A stretch of 12,026 nt of DNA from Croceibacterium_A sp044506885 (GTDB taxonomy: Bacteria; Pseudomonadota; Alphaproteobacteria; Sphingomonadales; Sphingomonadaceae), in assembly GCA_044506885.1 (NCBI GenBank), contig JBIQKC010000059.1:1-12026 (forward strand), read 5' to 3'. Position numbers and translations under genes: made by a program. Position 1 is the stretch's first letter; each line of letters starts with the position of its first letter. The notes below the pieces were generated by a model that saw only the letters and a list, made by a program, of their open reading frames with translations, was not told where the DNA came from and searched no databases. Positions 8,447 to 12,026 of this stretch are shown here, piece by piece.

Positions 8447-8998
8447 TCAAGGCAAGGCTGCCGCCCGTTCCCGCCACTCCCGGTCGAGCAGGCCCCAGAT
8501 CAGGCTGTCGCGGCGGCCGATGTGCGTGGTCCAGTGTTCGCGCAGCCGGCCTTCCAGCGTGAAGCCGAGCCGTTCGAGCAGGCGGTTGGAGGCGGCGTTG
8601 TCGGGATCGGTGTCGGCGTAGATCCGCCGGCGGTGCTCGGTATCGAACAGGTGCGCGATCAGGACCGAGAGCGCTTCATGCGCGATCCCCTCTCCCTGCC
8701 GCTCGCGGACCACCAGATAGCCGAGTTCGACGACATCGTCGCCACGGTCGATCGCGGCGAAGCGGGCCACGGCGGGGCCGGATTCGCTTTCGGCCACCGC
8801 CCAGCTCCGGCCTTCGTCCCACCCGCTTTCGGGAACGAGCCAGTCGGCCAGCTCGGCTTCGGTTGCAAACGGACCGCGGCTCCACCAGCGCATCGCTTCC
8901 GGATCGGCGAAGCTGGGAAACAGCGCGGGAGTATCGGCGCGAGTGAGCGGCCTCAGGACCAGGCGTTCGCCGCGCAGCGTCGGCGTGGACGGTTTCAC
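8447..8998 (-). CDS. GNAT-family N-acetyltransferase, RimJ/RimL-like
   Basis: A 183-aa acetyltransferase of the GNAT fold, closest in layout to the RimJ/RimL group that acetylates protein N-termini or small amines from acetyl-CoA. The substrate is unknown. The start of the domain reads LRGERLVLRPLTRADTPALF (8-27). Motif A with the acetyl-CoA loop is ELGYLVVRERQGEGIAHEAL (91-110), and the C-terminal region NAASNRLLERLGFTLEGRLR (124-143) is typical. I start it at GTG 8998-8996, which overlaps the LysR stop as GTGA. The reading frame stays open upstream, but that part is antisense-free nonsense overlapping LysR. The coupling suggests the regulator and enzyme are made together. Confidence 0.85.
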   Translation of the reverse strand: MKPSTPTLRGERLVLRPLTRADTPALFPSFADPEAMRWWSRGPFATEAELADWLVPESGWDEGRSWAVAESESGPAVARFAAIDRGDDVVELGYLVVRERQGEGIAHEALSVLIAHLFDTEHRRRIYADTDPDNAASNRLLERLGFTLEGRLREHWTTHIGRRDSLIWGLLDREWRERAAALP

Positions 8999-9819
8999 GA
9001 CCCCGTGAGGTGTTCGACCAGCGCGCGCACCTTCTTCTGCCGCCATTGCGGGCGCGGGGCGACCAGCCAGTAGGCGCGCCGGCCTTCTTCCGGGCCTTCG
9101 AGAGCCACGAGGCGGCCGTCGGCGAGCGCTTCCTCCACCAGCGGCAGCGGCATCAACGCCTTGCCGAGCCCGGCGAGGACGCTGGACATCGCCTGGCCGG
9201 CATTGCCGACCTGGAGCAGCACCTGTTCGGCGGCTCCCTCGGGCAAGGTGAAGCCGGGCCAGTCGATCCAGCCTTCCGCACCGTGTTTCCCGTCTCTGGC
9301 CCCGTCTTTTGGAGGCGCGGCGACGAGCACGCGGCTGGCGGGGGCGAGCTGGACGCCTTCGAGATCGCCCGGCCCCTCCACCAGGCGGACCGCGAAATCG
9401 AGATTGGCCTCGGTGAAATCGGCCTCCTCGTCGGCGATGAGCTGGAAGCGCACTTCGGGATTGGCGGCGCGGAACGCGGCGAGGCGCGGCGCGAGCCACT
9501 GGGCGTAGAACTCGCGCGGGACGGCGATCGTGTAGCTGTGGCTCGACTGGCCGGCCTGCATCGCCTGGACCGATTCCTCGAACCGCAGGAACCCTTCGCG
9601 CAGCGGCTCGAGCCCGGCCTCGGCCTCGTCGGTCAGCTCCAGCCCCTTGCTGGTGCGGCGAAACAGCACCACGCCAAGGACGTCCTCCAGCGCGCGAATC
9701 TGCTGCCCGACAGCGGCGGGAGTGACCGCCAGCTCGTCCGCCGCGCGGGTGAACGACAGGTGCCGCGCGGCGGCGTCGAACACGCGCAGGGCGTTGAGCG
9801 GAAGGTGCGTGCGCTTCAT
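8995..9819 (-). CDS. LysR-family transcriptional regulator, GcvA-like
   Basis: A 274-aa LysR-type regulator with an N-terminal winged helix-turn-helix, LPLNALRVFDAAARHLSFTR (6-25) through DELAVTPAAVGQQIRALEDV (28-47) and LGVVLFRRTSKGLEL (48-62). A co-inducer-binding domain of the periplasmic-binding-protein fold follows from about residue 92. The N-terminal wording is that of the GcvA/AmpR subgroup. The ATG at 9819-9817 starts the family N-terminus MKRTHLPLNALRVF; 76 more codons are open upstream but unlike any LysR. There is no good Shine-Dalgarno. It is divergent from sdpR, and a perfect 14-bp palindrome lies in the 96-base gap. Its target could be the coupled GNAT gene or itself; the effector is unknown. 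Confidence 0.9.
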   Translation of the reverse strand: MKRTHLPLNALRVFDAAARHLSFTRAADELAVTPAAVGQQIRALEDVLGVVLFRRTSKGLELTDEAEAGLEPLREGFLRFEESVQAMQAGQSSHSYTIAVPREFYAQWLAPRLAAFRAANPEVRFQLIADEEADFTEANLDFAVRLVEGPGDLEGVQLAPASRVLVAAPPKDGARDGKHGAEGWIDWPGFTLPEGAAEQVLLQVGNAGQAMSSVLAGLGKALMPLPLVEEALADGRLVALEGPEEGRRAYWLVAPRPQWRQKKVRALVEHLTGS

Positions 9820-9864
9820 GGCGGGCCAGCGTTTAGGGCGGCGAGGGCCTGGCGGCAACATGCA

Positions 9865-9878
9865 CCGCCTTAAGGCGG
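9865..9878. promoter_or_regulatory. 14-bp perfect palindrome between LysR and sdpR genes
   Basis: CCGCCTTAAGGCGG reads the same on both strands. It lies 46 bases upstream of the LysR start and immediately before the TTGACG at 9880 that may be the sdpR -35 box. It is a candidate operator for the divergent LysR regulator, though it does not show the usual T-N11-A pattern. Confidence 0.4.
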
Positions 9879-9879
9879 G

Positions 9880-9911
9880 TTGACGAATACTATTTAGGTA
9901 TTTAGCTAAAT
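9880..9911 (+). promoter_or_regulatory. Candidate sdpR promoter with overlapping operator
   Basis: TTGACG (9880-9885) is followed at a 17-base spacing by TAGCTA (9903-9908), a weak -10. Over that -10 lies a perfect 12-bp palindrome ATTTAGCTAAAT (9900-9911), with an extra half-site ATTTAG at 9892-9897. This AT-rich patch stands out in a GC-rich window and is the kind of site an ArsR-type autorepressor binds. The ATG at 9916 follows only 8 bases after the -10 and has no Shine-Dalgarno, so the mRNA is probably leaderless or nearly so. Confidence 0.5.
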
Positions 9912-9915
9912 CACT

Positions 9916-10218
9916 ATGAACACCGTGTTCGACGCCCTGTCGCATCCCATCCGGCGCGAGGTGCTGGAACTGCTCAAGCGCGGCGGAATGACCGCGGGCG
10001 AGATCGCGGACCATTTCCCGGTCTCGCGGCCGACGATGTCCGGCCATTTCGCCAAGCTCAAGGCGGCCCAGCTGATCCTCGGCGAAAACCGGGGCGGGAC
10101 GATCGTCTATACGCTCAACATGTCCACGCTGGAGGAAGCGGTGATGGGCTTCATGGGGCGGATGGGCGTGGGGCGAGCGCAGGACGCGGCGGATACGGCG
10201 AAGGGGAAGACGGCATGA
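9916..10218 (+). CDS. sdpR: ArsR-type autorepressor, SdpR family
   Basis: A 100-aa winged-helix repressor of the ArsR superfamily, SdpR branch. The family N-terminus MNTVFDALSHPIRREVLELL (1-20) is followed by the helix-turn-helix MTAGEIADHFPVSRPTMSGH (25-44) and the wing ENRGGTIVYTLN (57-68). No metal-binding cysteine motif is present, consistent with SdpR rather than metal sensors. In Bacillus subtilis SdpR represses its own operon and is pulled to the membrane by the partner SdpI when toxin is bound. Here its TGA overlaps the ATG of the downstream SdpI-like gene, so the pair is co-translated. The upstream palindrome is the likely self-operator. The symbol is given by family, not by proven orthology. 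Confidence 0.85.
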   Translation: MNTVFDALSHPIRREVLELLKRGGMTAGEIADHFPVSRPTMSGHFAKLKAAQLILGENRGGTIVYTLNMSTLEEAVMGFMGRMGVGRAQDAADTAKGKTA

Positions 10219-10874
10219 AGGTGCGGGGACTGCTGATACTGACGCTGGCGGTCGCCGCGGCGATGGCCATGTTCGCCTTCTGGGTCGCCGCCGGGCTTCC
10301 CGACGGCGCGGAATTGCCGACGCACTGGAACGCGGCGGGCGAAGTCGACGATACGATGCCCGCCCTGCCCGCGCTGCTGTTCCCGGCCGGGATCACCCTG
10401 CTGCTGGGGCTGCTGTTCGCGGCGGTTCCCTCGCTCGAACCGTTGCAGCACAAGCTGGAGGGGTCCGCGCCCGTCCTGCGCGCGGCATGGATCGGGGTGC
10501 TCGGCCTCAACATCTACCTCCAGGCGATGATCGCGGGGCCGGCGATGGGCTGGAGCCTCGGCCCACAGCTCATCCTTGTGGGCATCGGCCTGCTGTTCCT
10601 CGCCATCGGCAACGCCCTGCCGAAATCGCGGCCCGGCTTCTTCGTCGGCATCCGCACGCCGTGGACAATCGTCGACACCGACATCTGGATCGCCACCCAT
10701 CGGCTCGGCGGCAAGCTGATGGTGCTGGCGGGCGCGGCGCTGGTGCTGGCCGGGCTGCTGCCCACCCCGGCGGAACTGGTGGTCGCGGTGATCCTCGGCG
10801 CCGCTTTCCTCGCCGCCATCGTTCCCGTCGCCTATAGCTGGTGGCTGTGGCGGCGGAAGAACGCCGGCGCCTGA
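10215..10874 (+). CDS. sdpI: SdpI-family membrane protein (DUF1648 + SdpI)
   Basis: A 219-aa integral membrane protein with about six predicted helices (roughly 5-27, 51-72, 88-108, 112-133, 165-184, 187-210). After helix 1 comes the DUF1648 signature LPTHWNAAGEVDD (34-46). The SdpI signature GNALPKSRPGFFVGIRTPWT (132-151), then WIATHRLGGKLM (158-169), precedes helix 5. In B. subtilis SdpI gives immunity to the SdpC toxin and signals to SdpR. The start ATG at 10215 overlaps the sdpR stop (ATGA) and has AGGGGA upstream inside sdpR. No sdpABC genes are in the window, so its role here is inferred: either immunity to neighbours' toxins or an envelope-signal module. The 3' end converges on apaG with a 10-base gap. 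Confidence 0.85.
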   Translation: MKVRGLLILTLAVAAAMAMFAFWVAAGLPDGAELPTHWNAAGEVDDTMPALPALLFPAGITLLLGLLFAAVPSLEPLQHKLEGSAPVLRAAWIGVLGLNIYLQAMIAGPAMGWSLGPQLILVGIGLLFLAIGNALPKSRPGFFVGIRTPWTIVDTDIWIATHRLGGKLMVLAGAALVLAGLLPTPAELVVAVILGAAFLAAIVPVAYSWWLWRRKNAGA

Positions 10875-10884
10875 GGGGCGGGAG

Positions 10885-11298
10885 CTATTCCGCTTCCGTC
10901 GCTGGCGCAGCGAGGGGGAAGAACGGAATCGCCACTTCGAACCGCCCGCCGTCGGCGCGGGCGAACGTATAGTGCCCTTCCATCGAGCCCATGTTGGCCG
11001 CCAGCTCGCAGCCCGACACATAATCGTGCGTGGCGCCTGGCGCGAGGACCGGCGTTTCGCCGACCACGCCTTCGCCGTCGACGATGTTGACCGTGCCGTT
11101 GGCGTCGGTGATCCGCCAGTGGCGCGTGAGCAGCTGGATCGTATCGTCGCGGTGGTTCTCTATCCGGATGTGGTAGACCCAGAACCAGCGCTTCGCGTCG
11201 GTCCGCGACTGCTCGGGCATATAGGTCACCGCCACGCGCACGGTGACCCCGGCGGTCATCGCGGCATGCTGGAAGAGGTTGGCGAGAACGTCCTGCAT
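10885..11298 (-). CDS. apaG: ApaG protein (DUF525 domain)
   Basis: ApaG is a small fibronectin-III-like beta-sandwich protein, often co-operonic with the Ap4A hydrolase apaH in gamma-proteobacteria; its exact function is unsettled. The conserved run is clear: VTVRVAVTYMPEQS (18-31), YHIRIENHRDDTIQLLTRHW (42-61), RITDANGTV (62-70), DGEGVVGETPVLAPGATHDY (74-93), VSGCEL and GSMEGHY (94-110). The start is uncertain. ATG 11298 gives 137 aa and fits alphaproteobacterial length. TTG 11373 would give 162 aa with a GGGGAA nearby. ATG 11259 would give 124 aa, the E. coli length. None of the ATGs has a good ribosome-binding site. No apaH lies beside it. Confidence 0.88.
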   Translation of the reverse strand: MQDVLANLFQHAAMTAGVTVRVAVTYMPEQSRTDAKRWFWVYHIRIENHRDDTIQLLTRHWRITDANGTVNIVDGEGVVGETPVLAPGATHDYVSGCELAANMGSMEGHYTFARADGGRFEVAIPFFPLAAPATEAE

Positions 11299-11403
11299 GG
11301 GCTGAAGCGTAACCGCTTTGCCGCGCCACGGCAAAGGGCTTGCGGCGAACTGCGCGCGATCGATTCCGGACAAGTATTCCCCAGGATTCCTGAATCTTTT
11401 AAT

Positions 11404-11427
11404 TGCGAACGTATCGCATTAGCGATA
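11404..11427. promoter_or_regulatory. Overlapping dyads between apaG and the last gene
   Basis: Two inverted repeats overlap in this AT-richer divergent spacer: TGCGA-N5-TCGCA (11404-11418) and TATCGC-ATTA-GCGATA (11412-11427). The first somewhat resembles Fur-type boxes of the form TGCGA...TCGCA seen in proteobacteria. The position, 32-55 bases before the downstream ATG, suits an operator. I cannot define a convincing -10/-35 pair around it. Confidence 0.4.
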
Positions 11428-11458
11428 GTTCAATGCTCTTTGAACGGAAGGATAGCCG

Positions 11459-11908
11459 ATGGCTCGCCCACCACAGGGCTTCTGCGAAATGCTGCCGTTG
11501 CCCCTGCCCCGCTCGCGCACCGAACGCACGGTGCTGTTCACGCTGCGGCGGATGGCGACGCACGGCGTCAGGGACGCCAACGCCGCGTGGTTCATGCTCG
11601 ACCTGTTCGGCGCGCGGTTCCGCCGCCCGCTGGTGCTGCTGCGCGCCTTCATGCTCGAATTCGCCCACGCCGCACAGACGCAGATCCGCATCGCCTCGTG
11701 CCGCACGCCGCGGATGACGGCCGACGAAGGGCAGATCCTTGCGATCCTGCTGCACACCGCGGGCGATCTCGGCGCGGCCGAAGACGCGCTGACCAACCTC
11801 ACCCGCAACGCCCAGGTCAACGAACCGCTGTCCGCCGCCGCCGTGTTCGGCCGCGCCATCGCCGAACTCGATCCCACCTTCGCCTGGCCCGAGACCTCCG
11901 CCAGCTAA
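11459..11908 (+). CDS. Uncharacterised small protein, possibly DUF6628
   Basis: A 149-aa soluble protein without signal peptide or membrane helix. The wording RTVLFTLRRMATHGVRDANA (23-42), FGARFRRPLVLLRAFMLEFA (50-69), IRIASCRTPRMTADEGQILA (77-96) and the alanine-rich helical C-terminus recall a sphingomonad-associated family I know as DUF6628. I could not verify this and no function is known. One cysteine lies in the CRTPRMT turn (C81) and one near the N-terminus (C9). The start at 11459 is fixed by AAGGA 7 bases upstream. It is divergent from apaG, with a dyad operator candidate upstream, and is followed by a C-rich tract. Confidence 0.8.
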   Translation: MARPPQGFCEMLPLPLPRSRTERTVLFTLRRMATHGVRDANAAWFMLDLFGARFRRPLVLLRAFMLEFAHAAQTQIRIASCRTPRMTADEGQILAILLHTAGDLGAAEDALTNLTRNAQVNEPLSAAAVFGRAIAELDPTFAWPETSAS

Positions 11909-12007
11909 CCCGTCACCCACCCACTCCCCGACCACGCACCGCCACCCCCCTCCGCCCACACCCACCCTTCGTCATCCCACTCACCCCTCGTCAACCCACT
12001 CCCCCTT
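11909..12007 (+). terminator. C-rich, G-poor tract: likely Rho-dependent terminator
   Basis: Starting right after the last gene's stop codon, about 99 bases contain only 7 G and are mostly C on the + strand. The transcript would be C-rich, G-poor and unstructured, the known signature of a Rho-utilisation site. The same DNA gives three consecutive four-tract G patterns on the minus strand (see findings). There is no intrinsic hairpin, and the composition contrasts sharply with the coding DNA before it. Confidence 0.5.
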
Positions 12008-12026
12008 CCTCATCCCCGCGGAAGCG
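12008..12026 (+). repeat. REP-like palindrome, copy 3, cut by window edge
   Basis: The last 19 bases, beginning CCTCATCCCCGCGGAAGCG, match the first part of the REP-like element at 7135-7162 read on the minus strand, with two differences. The stem's second arm would lie past the window. Orientation is the same as copy 1. It is preceded by two degenerate partial matches (near 11970 and 11989). Confidence 0.6.

Noticed and set aside
7884..8477. 197-codon minus-strand open frame opposite DUF488
   Set aside because: It is antisense to a well-supported gene, its C-terminus is just the translated 13-bp repeat, and it has no usable start context.
8999..9499. N-terminal extension of the GNAT frame
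   Set aside because: The extra 167 codons overlap LysR coding in another frame and are Arg/Pro/Gly-rich nonsense; the GNAT domain starts right after the GTGA overlap.
9820..10047. 76-codon upstream extension of LysR
   Set aside because: It is unlike any LysR N-terminus and would run across the divergent promoter and into sdpR.
10107..11021. 304-codon minus-strand open frame opposite sdpI
   Set aside because: Antisense to sdpI and out of frame with apaG; the composition (Gln/Arg/His/Asp repeats) is typical of a shadow.

Overview
The window looks like chromosomal DNA from an alphaproteobacterium of the order Sphingomonadales, most likely Erythrobacteraceae or a close relative. The evidence is the high GC content, ribosomal protein and elongation factor sequences of sphingomonad type (for example the S12 and EF-Tu wording), an ApaG of alphaproteobacterial type, and a terminal small protein that resembles a family I associate with sphingomonads. 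The assignment rests on recognising proteins, not on a search.

Positions 1-7554, all on the minus strand, are the fused str-S10 translation locus. In transcription order it runs rpsL (S12), rpsG (S7), fusA (EF-G), tuf (EF-Tu), rpsJ (S10), rplC (L3), rplD (L4), rplW (L23) and rplB (L2, cut by the window edge). The last four genes are packed tightly, with spacers of 3 to 4 bases or a one-base overlap. The first six are separated by 78-166 base spacers, nearly all holding strong hairpins. The tuf-rpsJ spacer has two terminator-like hairpins that could uncouple the two halves. The rpsL-rpsG spacer has an inverted pair of REP-like palindromes. The rpsL leader has a 10-bp inverted repeat that would pair with the rpsL ribosome-binding region.

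Positions 7555-8003 carry no convincing gene: rpsL leader structures on one side and a 4 x 13-bp tandem repeat just before the next gene. Positions 8004-11908 hold six small accessory genes. They are a YeaO-type DUF488 protein (+), a LysR regulator overlapping a GNAT acetyltransferase (-), an SdpR-type ArsR repressor overlapping an SdpI-type membrane protein (+), ApaG (-), and a small uncharacterised protein (+). The sdpR-sdpI pair resembles the regulator/immunity half of the Bacillus Sdp system, with no toxin genes in the window.

The last ~120 bases are strikingly C-rich and G-poor on the + strand. They contain three consecutive G-quadruplex-compatible patterns on the minus strand and look like a Rho-utilisation region. 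The window ends inside a third REP-like copy.

The points most worth checking are the rpsL leader stem, arginine 88 in S12 (a streptomycin-resistance residue elsewhere), a five-residue shortening near switch I of EF-Tu, the acidic L3 tail, the toxin-less sdpRI pair, and the 3' C-rich tract. I see no clearly novel defence or mobile system.
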